The position numbers and the translations under genes were made by a program. Positions 51,393 through 59,628 of a stretch of DNA of 64,000 nucleotides are shown one piece after another; the first letter of the stretch is position 1; each line of letters opens with the position of its first letter. Source of the stretch: Actinacidiphila yeochonensis CN732 (GTDB lineage Bacteria; Actinomycetota; Actinomycetes; Streptomycetales; Streptomycetaceae). Under the pieces are notes generated by a model, which worked only from the letters and a program-made list of their open reading frames with translations, was not told the origin of the DNA and did not search any database. The DNA lies in NCBI RefSeq assembly GCF_000745345.1, contig NZ_JQNR01000004.1, positions 248,001-312,000 on the forward strand. Direction: 5' to 3'.

Positions 51393-51730
51393 GCACCAAC
51401 CACTACTACGGCGACAACGTGAACATGTACGGCGGGCAGAACAACGTCGGCATGATCAAGAACCAGACGGTGCCCGCGGCGCCCGAGTCGGCCGAACTCC
51501 GGGCGGTGGTCCAGGAGCTGCTGCACCTGGTCCGGGAACTGCGCGCCCAGGTACCGCCGTTCAGTGTGCGGACCATCGACGAGGCGCTTCCGGTCATCAC
51601 CGCCGACGCCACCGTGCCGGCCCAGGAGCGGCACCGCGCCCTGATGGCCGTAGCGGGCATCGCCGCGACGGTCGGGGCGGTGGGCCTGCCGGTCGTCGAC
51701 GCCGTCAACAGGATCCTGGAACTGCTGTAG
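51389..51730 (+). CDS. Small helical partner of the DUF6232 protein with N-terminal GDNVNMYGG motif
   Basis: A 113-residue protein. Residues 5-20 (HYYGDNVNMYGGQNNVGM) match the C-terminal motif of the upstream product, followed by IKNQTVPAAPE. The middle is helical (SAELRAVVQELLHLVRELRA), and the last 35 residues form a Gly/Ala/Val-rich hydrophobic helix pair (RALMAVAGIAATVGAVGLPV, VDAVNRILELL) that could contact a membrane. No enzyme motif is seen. A motif shared between the end of one protein and the start of a small coupled partner recalls bacterial amyloid-signalling pairs, but this is untested. Confidence 0.78.
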   Translation: MSTNHYYGDNVNMYGGQNNVGMIKNQTVPAAPESAELRAVVQELLHLVRELRAQVPPFSVRTIDEALPVITADATVPAQERHRALMAVAGIAATVGAVGLPVVDAVNRILELL

Positions 51731-51732
51731 CC

Positions 51733-51776
51733 GAGGGGGCGGGACGCGGCCGGCCGGCGAGCGCTCCCGCCCCCTC
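51733..51776 (+). terminator. Terminator of the DUF6232 pair
   Basis: GAGGGGGCGGGA (51733-51744) and TCCCGCCCCCTC (51765-51776) form a perfect 12-bp stem starting 3 bases after the stop codon; the 20-base loop is itself GC-palindromic. Confidence 0.75.
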
Positions 51777-52008
51777 CGAGGGCGGTACATGAGATGGCCT
51801 CCGTACGGCCATGCCGACGCGGGTGGGTGGGCCGGGGGCCCGTCGCGCGGTCCGGCCCGGGGCGGCGAAGCCAACCGCGTCCGGAACGTCGTGCGTTGGT
51901 GATCATCCGGGCCGAGGGCCGGTCACACGACGCGATGAGGCTGAAGCGCATGCGCCCCGGAGGACCGGGGCGGGACGGCGGGACCGCACTCGGTCCCGCC
52001 ATGGTCTG

Positions 52009-52487
52009 GTGGAGAGCGACGACGGCGACTCCGGCGACTTCGCCGCGGCGGAGAACACCGCGGCCGGGCTCGGCGCGACCGAGATCTCCAACAGCTACGG
52101 CGGGCCGGAATCGGGCTCCCCGGCGACGTACGCCTCGGCCGGCTCCCGCCCGGGCGTGGCGATCACCGTCGCCGGCGGGGACTACGGCTACGGCCTGCCG
52201 AGCTTCCCCGCCGACCTGACCTCCGCGGTCTCCGTCGGCGGCACGAAGCCGACCCCGGCCGACGACGCGCGCGGCTGGGGTGAGACGGTGCGGAACCCCT
52301 GGAAGGGGGCCGCGAGCAGCGGGTGTTCGGCGCGGGTCGACAAGCCGGCCGGGCAGCAGGACACCAACTGCCCCGGCCGCGTGGTCGCGGACGTGGCCGC
52401 GGTCGCCGCCCGGACACCCCTGTCGCCGTCTACGACAGCCAGGACGGTTGGAGGCGGCCACCAGTGCGCCGGCCAGCCGGGCTATGA
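52009..52487 (+). pseudogene. Remnant of an S53/S8-type secreted serine protease
   Basis: The frame reads ESDDGDSGDFAAAENTAAGL, GATEISNSYGGPESGS, GVAITVAGGDYGYGLPSFPA, SAVSVGGTKPTPADDARGWG and CPGRVVADVAAVA, clearly the central part of a sedolisin/subtilisin-like protease. There is no signal peptide, propeptide or N-terminal catalytic region. Near 52410 the frame breaks (VYDSQDGW continues in another frame) and the GTSASAP segment with the catalytic serine is gone. The gap 51777-52640 holds nothing else, so this is a decayed fragment. Confidence 0.8.
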
Positions 52488-52640
52488 CGGACCTACGGGG
52501 CCGGCACGCCTGCCGGCCTCGCGGCGTTCCGACCGGGCCGACACGGTGTGCGACGTGTGCGGCGGGCCACCGGCCCGCCGCACACGGACAGCTCGACGCG
52601 GGTCCACCGCGGCACGGCCGTGCCGCCCGCGGTGGCCGGC

Positions 52641-54227
52641 TCAGGCCAGCGCGGTGATCGTGGACCAGTCCAGGCCGGTGCCGGAGATCGGCTGCGCCTC
52701 GCCGAAGCGGCCGTCCGCCTCGCCGGGTATGAAGTTCAGGGTCCCTTGGGCCGTCACGCCGTACATGTCGGGGAAACCGTCGCCGTCGGCATCGCCGGCC
52801 ACCGTCAGCATCGGGTACGCGGCCTTGGTGAAGCCCGTTCCGACCGTCGTCCAGTCGGACTCCGGCAGCACGGTGCCGTCGGCGGCCCGCGGTGCGATCC
52901 GCAGCCCGCCCGTGCTGTCGTCGCGGATCAGCAGGTCGGACACCCCGTCACCGGTGACGTCTCCCGGGGTGAGCACGGTCAGATCGGCGTATCCCGCGCC
53001 GAGGTCGGTGGGGCCACCGAAGATGTGGGCCATGTTCGTGGGCCACAGCAGCAGGTGGCCGTTCTCCACCGACATCAGGCCGCCCCACGAGGTGCCGTCG
53101 CCCGCCCCCGGCTGCACCAGCTGGGTGGTCTCCGACCAGTCGGAGCCGTCCGGCCGTGTCACGAGGACCACCCGGCCGAAGTCGCCGAGACCGTTGTTGG
53201 TGGCCTCCTCCAGCCCGTGGTTCGGCGTGATCCACAGCAGGTCCTGGTAGCCGTCGCCGTTCCCGTCTCCGTTCTGCGCGATCAGCCCGGTACCGAAGGT
53301 GGTCGGGGAGTCGGCGTGGGTGACCGCCGGCCGGAGCGTGCCGTCCCCGTTGCCGAGCAGGGTGTACAGCGTGCCGTCCGCGCCGGTGGCGATCAGGTCC
53401 GCCGAGCCGTCGCCGTCGAGGTCGCCGTGCGCGTCCGACGCGGGGTCGGACACGACGTAGAAGGAGTAGTTCACCTCCTGCGACCTGTTCCCAGCGCGGT
53501 CCACGGTCTGGACCGTCAGCGTGTGGTAGCCCCAGGACGTCGGCGTGATCGTGATGTCCGCGGTGCTGTCGGCGCCGACCGGCACCGAGGGACCGCCCAG
53601 GACGGAGATGGCCGTGTCGAGCGCGTAGCGCGCCGCGACGACGTCCGATGCGCCCGGACCGCTCACGGCGAGGTGCACCGTGCCGGTCGTGCGGGCCACC
53701 GGTGCCGGCAGCCCCGAGGCGGACGACGGGAAGTCGGTCGAGGTGAGGACCGGCACCGGCGGAGGAGTGTGGTCGGTGACGAAGTGGCAGGGCGCGGACC
53801 AGTCGGAGGCGGCGCCGCTGTCCGTGAGTGCCCGGGCCTGCCAGGTGTACGTCACGCCGTCCGTGAAGTCGTCGCTCGGCAGGGTGACACCGGTCTGGGT
53901 GCCGCTGGCCAGGTCGCCGCTGGTGTAGTCGTACCCCGGAGAACCGTCGCCCGGCGTCACGGAGAACTCGGTCCGCACCAGCGAGCCGCCCGTCGTCGTG
54001 GAGGTCGCGTCGAAGGTGACGCTGCCCAGGCCGATGGAGCCGTAGGGCTCGTCGGCACCGCAGCCGTCATCCGACGCGCCGCCTGTCGGTGCGGGACTGG
54101 TGCGCAGCGAGGTCGGCACGGGCGGCGCGGAGTCAGCGTGTGCGGCCGTCTGGACGGCACCCGCTCCCACGACCGCGCACACCGCGGCCAGCACCAGCCC
54201 GCGGCCGGTCAACCGCCTTGTGAACAT
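52641..54227 (-). CDS. Secreted FG-GAP/VCBS repeat protein
   Basis: A 528-residue exported protein. The signal peptide is FTRRLTGRGLVLAAVCAVVG plus an Ala-rich cleavage region. Residues 40-150 and 150-270 are fibronectin/Ig-like beta domains (TYTWQARALTDSGAASDWSA; YHTLTVQTVDRAGNRSQEVN). The C-terminal half has FG-GAP/VCBS repeats with Ca-binding loops such as GDLDGDGSADLI, NGDGNGDGYQDLLW and GDADGDGFPDMYG, forming a beta-propeller. It probably acts as a surface or adhesion protein. The ATG at 54227 is preferred to one at 54317, though no strong ribosome site was seen. Confidence 0.85.
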   Translation of the reverse strand: MFTRRLTGRGLVLAAVCAVVGAGAVQTAAHADSAPPVPTSLRTSPAPTGGASDDGCGADEPYGSIGLGSVTFDATSTTTGGSLVRTEFSVTPGDGSPGYDYTSGDLASGTQTGVTLPSDDFTDGVTYTWQARALTDSGAASDWSAPCHFVTDHTPPPVPVLTSTDFPSSASGLPAPVARTTGTVHLAVSGPGASDVVAARYALDTAISVLGGPSVPVGADSTADITITPTSWGYHTLTVQTVDRAGNRSQEVNYSFYVVSDPASDAHGDLDGDGSADLIATGADGTLYTLLGNGDGTLRPAVTHADSPTTFGTGLIAQNGDGNGDGYQDLLWITPNHGLEEATNNGLGDFGRVVLVTRPDGSDWSETTQLVQPGAGDGTSWGGLMSVENGHLLLWPTNMAHIFGGPTDLGAGYADLTVLTPGDVTGDGVSDLLIRDDSTGGLRIAPRAADGTVLPESDWTTVGTGFTKAAYPMLTVAGDADGDGFPDMYGVTAQGTLNFIPGEADGRFGEAQPISGTGLDWSTITALA

Positions 54228-54529
54228 GAGCAATCGAACCCCCCAAGGTGATGGGACCGCCGCACGTCCGGGACGTGCGGCCGTGTCCACCACGAACTTA
54301 GGGCCTGGCACCGACAACCCGGCCCTCCAGGCGCACCAGGAGCCGGAACCTCACCGCCAGCGGGTGCACGACGGCCGCCCGCGCCGGGTTGGCCACGAAG
54401 CCCCAACTCAACGCGATCCGGCCGGGCCCGCTGTCGCGGTCGCCTGCCGCGGCGCCGGGCGCGGCCGACCGGCCGCGGACGTCCCGGCCGGTCGGCGGGA
54501 CGTCCGGGCCGTGACGGCGCCCGCCACCG
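54228..54529. other. Gap upstream of the FG-GAP gene with a coding-like fragment
   Basis: On the minus strand from about 54430 to the TAA at 54298 an open frame reads RIALSWGFVANPARAAVVHP and LAVRFRLLVRLEGRVVGARP with good codon bias but no start codon near it. It may be the tail of a lost gene. A terminator-like hairpin at 54476-54506 is listed separately. Confidence 0.3.
54476..54506 (-). terminator. Terminator of the organosulfur importer operon
   Basis: CGGACGTCCC (54476-54485) and GGGACGTCCG (54497-54506) form a perfect 10-bp stem with an 11-base loop, 24 bases after the flavin reductase stop on the minus strand. Confidence 0.7.
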
Positions 54530-55125
54530 TCACAGGGTGTGGTAAATGCCGTCGTGGTAGAGCAGGGGGCTCTGCGGCGCTCCGGCGTGCACGTGGGTGA
54601 CGCGGCAGACGGCGATGTGGTGGTCGCCCGCCGGGACGAGGGACTCGATGGCGACGAGGAGCCAGGTCGCGACGCCGTCCAGCACGGGTTCACCGCCCGG
54701 CAGGGTGGCGAACCGGGTGGGCGGCGCGAAGCGGTCGATGCCGCTGGTGGCGAAGCGCCGGGCGATGTCCTCCTGGCCGGCGCCCAGGAAGTGCACCACC
54801 GCCGTGGCGCTGTCGCGCAGGTGCGGCCAGCTGGAGGCGGTGCCGGAGATGCCGAAGGAGACCAGCGGCGGGTCGAGGGAGAGCGAGGCCACCGAGGTCG
54901 CGGTGAACCCCGCCGGCCGGGACGCGCCCGGCACGGTGATGACGGCGACACCCGCGGGGTGCCGCCGGAAGGCCGTCCGGAACAGTCCGGGTATCGCGGC
55001 CCGTGAGGCGGCCTCGGCGGCCTCGGTGCCGGGGGCCTCGGGCGTGCCGTGCGGCGGGTGCGGGCCGTCCGGGACGGCAGGGCCGTCCGTCCGTTCGGGG
55101 CGCGGCGGTGGGTCACGGCGGTCAT
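54530..55125 (-). CDS. Flavin reductase-like domain protein (start frameshifted)
   Basis: FMN reductase of the flavin reductase-like family, expected to supply FMNH2 to the monooxygenases of this locus. The conserved domain runs from IPGLFRTAFRRHPAG through GFTATSVASLSLDPPLVSFG to HVHAGAPQSPLLYHDGIYHT. Its frame has no usable start before a GTG at 54934, inside the domain, while an ATG with GGAGG at 55125 begins MTAV in the neighbouring frame. The total of 596 bases is one short of a multiple of three. A one-base deletion within the first 20 codons is therefore likely. The gene follows the binding-protein gene by 77 bases. Confidence 0.8.
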
Positions 55126-55202
55126 GCTGGTCCTCCCAGGTCGCGGCTGGTCCGGGCCGCCCACGTCGTGGGTCCGGCGGGGTCGGGGGTCGGGCAGGCG
55201 GG

Positions 55203-56192
55203 TCACAGCGTGGTGGCGGGGTTGACGACCGACTTGGTGACGGCGGTGTCGGGCACGCCCCACTTGGCGAAGATCCGCGCGTAGTCGCCGCTCGCGATGA
55301 GCTTGTTGACGGCGTCGCTGAGCGCCTTGGCCAGTGCCGAGCCCTTGGCGGTGACGAACCCGACGGGCGTGCTGCTGATCTGGCCCAGGTACTTCGTGCC
55401 GGCGAGGTGCTCCGCCTCGTACTTCAGGCTGAGCGTGGGGCCGAAGAAGACGTCCACCTTGCCGTTGGCCAGCCCCAGGAAGATCGGGCCCGTGTCGGAG
55501 AAGTACTGCACCTTGTACGGCTTCTTCCCGGCCGCGGCGCACTTGGCGGCGCCGTCGGTGAGGATCTGCTGGAAGGTCGAGCCGGGGCTGGTGGCGATCG
55601 TGTAGCCGCACAGGTCGTCCAGGGTGGAGACGTGGTCGGTCGGGATGTCCTTCGCGCCGAGGAAGGACTGCCCGTCGTTGAGGTAGGTCGAGAAGTCGAC
55701 GACCTTCTCCCGGGCGGCCGTGGCGCCGAAGTTCCCGAACCCGACGTCGTACTTCGCGTTCTGGACGCCCGGGATGAGGGTCGGGAACGTGCCGTACTCG
55801 ACGTCGAGGCGGACGCCGAGCACCTTGGCCACCGCGTCGCGCAGGTCGGCGTCGAGGCCGACCTCCTTGCCGCTCGCGTCCTGGCCGGCGTGCGGCAGCC
55901 CGGACGTGCCGACCGCCTTGGTCGTGCCCAGGACGAGGGTGCCCCGGCCGCGGACGGCGGCGGGCAGCTCCGCCTTCAGCGCCGGGTCGGTCCGCACGGC
56001 CGAGACGACGTCCTCCGTGGGGATGGCCGAGGAGGAGCTCGCGGCGGGCGCGCCGCCGGCCGCCTTCCCCGCCCCGGACGACGCGGTGGAACCGGAGCCG
56101 GAGCCGCAGGCGGCGAGCAGGGCGAGGGCCGCTGCGGCGGCCAGCGCCAGAGCCGTCCTCGGGGCGCGGCGGGCGGGGCGTGCGGTGGTCAT
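55203..56192 (-). CDS. Amino-acid-type ABC transporter binding lipoprotein (sulfur compound uptake)
   Basis: A 329-residue family 3 solute-binding lipoprotein. The signal peptide ends ALALLAACGSGS, anchor cysteine near residue 28, then a Ser/Ala linker. Motifs are GLDADLRDAVAKVLGVRLDV, FGNFGATAAREKVVDFSTYL and LANGKVDVFFGPTLSLKYEA. Family 3 proteins bind polar amino acids, but clustering with flavin monooxygenases and leader peptides suggests an organosulfur ligand such as a cysteine or methionine derivative (inference). The ATG at 56192 has AAGGGA upstream. Confidence 0.88.
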   Translation of the reverse strand: MTTARPARRAPRTALALAAAAALALLAACGSGSGSTASSGAGKAAGGAPAASSSSAIPTEDVVSAVRTDPALKAELPAAVRGRGTLVLGTTKAVGTSGLPHAGQDASGKEVGLDADLRDAVAKVLGVRLDVEYGTFPTLIPGVQNAKYDVGFGNFGATAAREKVVDFSTYLNDGQSFLGAKDIPTDHVSTLDDLCGYTIATSPGSTFQQILTDGAAKCAAAGKKPYKVQYFSDTGPIFLGLANGKVDVFFGPTLSLKYEAEHLAGTKYLGQISSTPVGFVTAKGSALAKALSDAVNKLIASGDYARIFAKWGVPDTAVTKSVVNPATTL

Positions 56193-56368
56193 CGGAATTC
56201 CCTTCGAGGGGCCTGGATCGAACGGGGCTCGGGTGGAACGCGTCTGACGGTTCGTCAGCACATGTCTGGGCGCGTCGGGTGCGTCGAGGTGCCCACTGCG
56301 CCGGCCGGCGGCCGTCGTGGGGCGCGGGGACCGGAGAGGAGGAGGCCGGGGGAGCGGCAGTGGTCCCC

Positions 56369-56433
56369 GGTGGCGTCAGGAGGTCGCGTCAGGAAGTCGC
56401 GTCAGAGGGTCGCGTCAGAGGGTCGCGTCGGAA
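56369..56433. repeat. Five 13-bp tandem repeats between ATPase and binding-protein genes
   Basis: Five units of the form GGTCGCGTCAGGA run from 56369 to 56433 with one to three changes each. They fill the middle of a 321-base gap (56193-56513) inside an operon that is otherwise overlapping. No gene was seen in the gap. Confidence 0.8.
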
Positions 56434-56513
56434 TCGGGCCCGGAGGGCCGGAGGACGGGCTCGGGGGTCGGGTCGCAAGGCCGGGGCGCGCAAGGCCGCG
56501 GCAGGGGCCGGGG

Positions 56514-57287
56514 TCAGAGGACCGCGGCGAGGAAGGCCCGGGTCCGCTCGTGGGACGGGCGGGTGAGGACGGCCTCGGGCGTCCCGGACTCGACGATCCG
56601 GCCGCCGTCGAGGAAGACCACCTTGTCGGCGACCTCCCGGGCGAAGCCGATCTCGTGGGTGACCACGATCATCGTCATCCCGCTGTCGGCGAGGTCCTTG
56701 ATCACCGCGAGCACCTCGCCGACCAGCTCGGGGTCCAGCGCACTGGTGGGCTCGTCGAACAGCAGCAGCTCCGGGTCCATCGCCAGCGCCCGGGCGATCG
56801 CCACGCGCTGCTGCTGGCCGCCGGAGAGCTGTACCGGGTAGGAGCCCTCCCGCCCGGCCAGGCCGACCCGGTCCAGCAGCTCCCGGGCCCGCTCCGCGGC
56901 CTGCCGACGCGGTACGCGGCGGACGGCGGCCGGCGCCTCCACGAGGTTCTCCAGCACGGTCAGGTGCGGGAAGAGGTTGAACTGCTGGAAGACCATGCCG
57001 ATCCGGGCCCGCTGCCGGGCGACCGTCCGGCGGCCGACCTCGTGCAGCCGGGCGTCGCGGTAGCGGTACCCCATGACCTCGCCGCCGACCTCGACGAAAC
57101 CGGCGTCGGGCCGCTCCAGGTGGTTCACGCAGCGCAGCAGGGTGGACTTGCCGCCGCCCGAGGGCCCGAGCAGCACCGCGACCTCGCCGCGGCGCACGTC
57201 CAGGTCGACGCCGTCCAGGACCGGGCGCCCGCCGAAGCTGCGGCGCAGCCCCCGCACCCGCACCAGCGGCTCGGCAGCGGCGCTCAT
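56514..57287 (-). CDS. ABC transporter ATP-binding protein (GlnQ type)
   Basis: A 257-residue ATPase of the polar amino acid uptake class. Walker A is [20 protein letters not shown], the Q-loop [20 protein letters not shown], signature [20 protein letters not shown], Walker [21 protein letters not shown] and the H-loop [20 protein letters not shown]. The ATG overlaps the permease TGA as ATGA. Confidence 0.94.
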   Translation of the reverse strand: MSAAAEPLVRVRGLRRSFGGRPVLDGVDLDVRRGEVAVLLGPSGGGKSTLLRCVNHLERPDAGFVEVGGEVMGYRYRDARLHEVGRRTVARQRARIGMVFQQFNLFPHLTVLENLVEAPAAVRRVPRRQAAERARELLDRVGLAGREGSYPVQLSGGQQQRVAIARALAMDPELLLFDEPTSALDPELVGEVLAVIKDLADSGMTMIVVTHEIGFAREVADKVVFLDGGRIVESGTPEAVLTRPSHERTRAFLAAVL

Positions 57288-58354
57288 GACAGCCCCGCCA
57301 GGGCCGAAGTCCGCCCGAAGAGCGGGATGTTGCCGCGGACGATCCGCCAGAAGCCGCCGCCTCCGCCTCCGCCGCGTTCGCTGCCGCGGGCGTAGTAGCG
57401 CTCCACCGCGTACTGGCCGATCGCCAGCACGGTGGTGAGGGCCACGTACCAGAGGGTGGCGACCAGCAGCAGCGGGATCACCAGGTAGTTCTGGTTGTAG
57501 ATCAACTGCGCCGAGTACAGCACGTCCTGAACGGCGATCACGCTCACGATCGAGGTCGCCTTGAGCGTGCCGATCAGCAGGTTGCCGGAGGCCGGCACGA
57601 TCGCCGGCATCGCCTGCGGGAGGACGATCCGGCGGAAGATCCGCGGACCGCCCAGGCCCAGGGCCTGTGCCGCCTCGGTCTGACCGTGGTCGACGGACAG
57701 GATGCCGCCCCGGACGATCTCCGAGGCGAAGGCCGCCACGTCCAGGCTCAGGGCCACGTACGCGGCCAGCACGCCGCTGAACAGGTGGGCGGTGCGCACC
57801 GTCGCGAACTCGTGGCCGAACGGCACTCCGAACGACAACCGCGGGTAGAGGGAGGCGAGTTCGTACCAGAAGAGCAGCTGGACCAGTGGCGGCACCGAGC
57901 GGACCAGCCAGACGAAGCCGAAGCTCAGCGAGGTCAGCACCCGGTTGCGGGACAGGCGCATCGCGGCCACCCCGATGCCCAGCGCGTAACCGGTGGCCAC
58001 CACCGCCCCGGTGAGCCAGAGGGTCAGCTCCAGGCCGCGCGTGATCGAGCCGTCGAAGAGGAAGTCGCCCACGGCGCCCCACTGGAAGCGGGGGTTGCGG
58101 ACCAGGGTGTGCGCGAGCATCGCGAGGAGCACCAGCAGCACCAGCGCGGAGACCCACTGGCCGGGGCGGCGCAGCGGGACGATCCTGGCGTCGAGCAACT
58201 GCTGGTCGGTGGGCTGGAGTCGGGCGGTGGCGCCGCTACCGCCGGTTTGCCGCTGCGCCGTTCCTGGCGACGGTGCCGCGGTCGGTGCGGAGGCGGGCGG
58301 GGGCGAGGGGTCCGGCGCGGTGAACGGGCGCGCCGTGGTGTCGGATTCGCTCAT
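57284..58354 (-). CDS. ABC transporter permease (polar amino acid type)
   Basis: A 356-residue membrane protein. The first 75 residues are a Pro/Ala/Thr-rich cytoplasmic leader, then about five or six helices. The ATPase-contact segment reads [20 protein letters not shown] with [20 protein letters not shown] after it, the HisM/GlnP signature. The start at 58354 is tentative, as no strong ribosome site is present; a GTG at 58387 is possible. It is the first enzyme-size gene after the leader peptide at 58521-58664. Confidence 0.9.
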   Translation of the reverse strand: MSESDTTARPFTAPDPSPPPASAPTAAPSPGTAQRQTGGSGATARLQPTDQQLLDARIVPLRRPGQWVSALVLLVLLAMLAHTLVRNPRFQWGAVGDFLFDGSITRGLELTLWLTGAVVATGYALGIGVAAMRLSRNRVLTSLSFGFVWLVRSVPPLVQLLFWYELASLYPRLSFGVPFGHEFATVRTAHLFSGVLAAYVALSLDVAAFASEIVRGGILSVDHGQTEAAQALGLGGPRIFRRIVLPQAMPAIVPASGNLLIGTLKATSIVSVIAVQDVLYSAQLIYNQNYLVIPLLLVATLWYVALTTVLAIGQYAVERYYARGSERGGGGGGGFWRIVRGNIPLFGRTSALAGLS

Positions 58355-58520
58355 GGCCGTGGAGGTCCATCCCGTCGAGCACGCCACGCGGACGCCCCGG
58401 GCGGGGCGGCGGCGCGGCGCGCGGGGTACGAGGGTGCGCCCGGAAACGGGCGGGGGAGGTGTACGGCGCCAACGGGGCGCGGGGCACGGTCGGGCAGGCG
58501 CCCGAGGGCGCGGGGCGCGG

Positions 58521-58664
58521 TCAGCGGACCGCGGCGGCTCCCGGACACTGCGCGCTGCTCACCCTGAGCAGGTCGACATGGCGCCGGGCGACCCGGAGCC
58601 GGGAGAACCCGTAGGGACGGGAGGCGACCGCCAGGGCGGAGCGTCGTGCCCGCAGGGGAATCAC
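58521..58664 (-). CDS. Cysteine-type leader peptide of the importer operon
   Basis: A 47-codon ORF with GTG at 58664 preceded by CGGAGGAC. The C-terminal part reads VARRHVDLLRVSSAQCPGAA, the pattern of actinobacterial leader peptides, with a single Cys codon near its end. It lies 166 bases before the permease gene and about 130 bases after a good promoter (58801-58829). A role in cysteine-dependent attenuation is inference. Confidence 0.8.
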   Translation of the reverse strand: MIPLRARRSALAVASRPYGFSRLRVARRHVDLLRVSSAQCPGAAAVR

Positions 58665-58800
58665 CTCGCCGTCCTCCGTTCCGGGTTCGCGCGCCGGCGG
58701 TCGGGACCGCCGCGCGGTGGTGTTCGGTCGGCCGGGCACCCCCGTGGAGGGGGCCCCTCGGGTGGGCCGGACGCAACGCGCCGCAGGTCCACCGCACTTC

Positions 58801-58829
58801 ACGCTAGACGCTCGACCCGGTCCTGACAA
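58801..58829 (-). promoter_or_regulatory. Promoter TTGTCA-17-TAGCGT of the importer operon
   Basis: On the minus strand TTGTCA (58829-58824) and TAGCGT (58806-58801) are 17 bases apart. The transcript would start near 58794, giving a 5' region of about 130 bases before the leader peptide. The -10 context CTAGCGTG is shared with the divergent promoter at 59020-59049. Confidence 0.6.
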
Positions 58830-58900
58830 TGGCCGAGGTGTGTGGCGCACGCCGCCTCCGCCGGCGCCGCACCGCCCGGCGGCCCCCGCGCGGGCTGCGG

Positions 58901-58976
58901 GCCGGACCTCGTGCGGGCCGTACCCGGGAGGCGGGCCGGACCTCGTGCGGGCCGCGCGCCGGACCTCGTGCGGGCC
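58901..58976. repeat. Three 19-bp direct repeats in the divergent sulfur control region
   Basis: GCCGGACCTCGTGCGGGCC occurs exactly at 58901-58919, 58935-58953 and 58958-58976. The array sits between the two divergent promoters and is well placed to bind a regulator of both arms. The rest of 58665-59188 has no gene. Confidence 0.85.
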
Positions 58977-59019
58977 GGGTGTGACCTGCGGCCGGGAACG
59001 GCTCCCGGCAGAGCGGGGA

Positions 59020-59049
59020 TTGTGTTCGGCGCTCGACCGGAGCTAGCGT
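59020..59049 (+). promoter_or_regulatory. Promoter TTGTGT-18-TAGCGT of the monooxygenase operon
   Basis: TTGTGT at 59020-59025 and TAGCGT at 59044-59049 with an 18-base spacer. The transcript would start near 59056, about 130 bases before the leader peptide at 59189, the same distance as in the opposite arm. Confidence 0.55.
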
Positions 59050-59188
59050 GTCGGGGAGTGCGGGGGGCGGCGGCGACGCCCCGGCCGAGCGCGGCCGGCA
59101 ATCCCCCGACCACCGCGGGCCCCGGTGACGGCCCGCGACGCTGTGCCGGTGGACGCCGGCACACGAGACGCGGCTGGAGGGGACTGAC

Positions 59189-59278
59189 GTGCGCGGAGCC
59201 ATCGGTACCTACTCGCGACGCCACATCGATCTGCAGCGGATCTCCAGCGCGCTCTGTCCGGCGGCCCCGCTGTCCTGA
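59189..59278 (+). CDS. Cysteine-type leader peptide of the monooxygenase operon
   Basis: A 29-codon ORF with GTG at 59189 preceded by GGAGG. It reads SRRHIDLQRISSALCPAA in its second half, the third peptide of this pattern in the window. One Cys codon lies at position 23. The first monooxygenase starts 350 bases downstream, leaving room for an attenuator; 59279-59628 shows no other gene. Confidence 0.82.
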   Translation: MRGAIGTYSRRHIDLQRISSALCPAAPLS

Positions 59279-59628
59279 CCCGCGGCGTGCCGGCCTCGAA
59301 GAGGCCCCCGGCCCCCTGGCGACCGGCCACGGCCGTACCCGCGACATCCCGTAGAGGTCCGCCCGCCCGTTCCGCGGGCGGCGGGACCCTCGCCGTCAGT
59401 CCTCACCCGTCCTCACCCGTGCCGCCGTGCCGCCCCCCCCGGGCGCGGACGATCCGGCACGCCCGGCCGCGCCCGCCCCCAGCCGTACCGCCGGCGCCCA
59501 CCCGCGTCCGGCGACACCCCGTCCGACCCCCGTCCGACCCCCGGTTGGCCTCCCGTCCGGCCCCGGCCGCGCCGGTCCGCCCGGGTGCGGCCGGCCCGCG
59601 CCTTCGCCCGCAGCAGGAAGAGAGTCCC

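Noticed and set aside
51794..52219. Intact small plus-strand gene in the protease remnant
   Set aside because: The open frame from 51794 is a different frame from the one with protease similarity and has no domain or ribosome site.
56369..56433. CRISPR array
   Set aside because: The 13-bp units are directly tandem with no spacers and no cas genes are nearby.
58901..58976. CRISPR or attachment-site repeats
   Set aside because: The spacing is irregular (15 and 4 bases) and there are no cas, integrase or tRNA genes; a regulator site is more likely.
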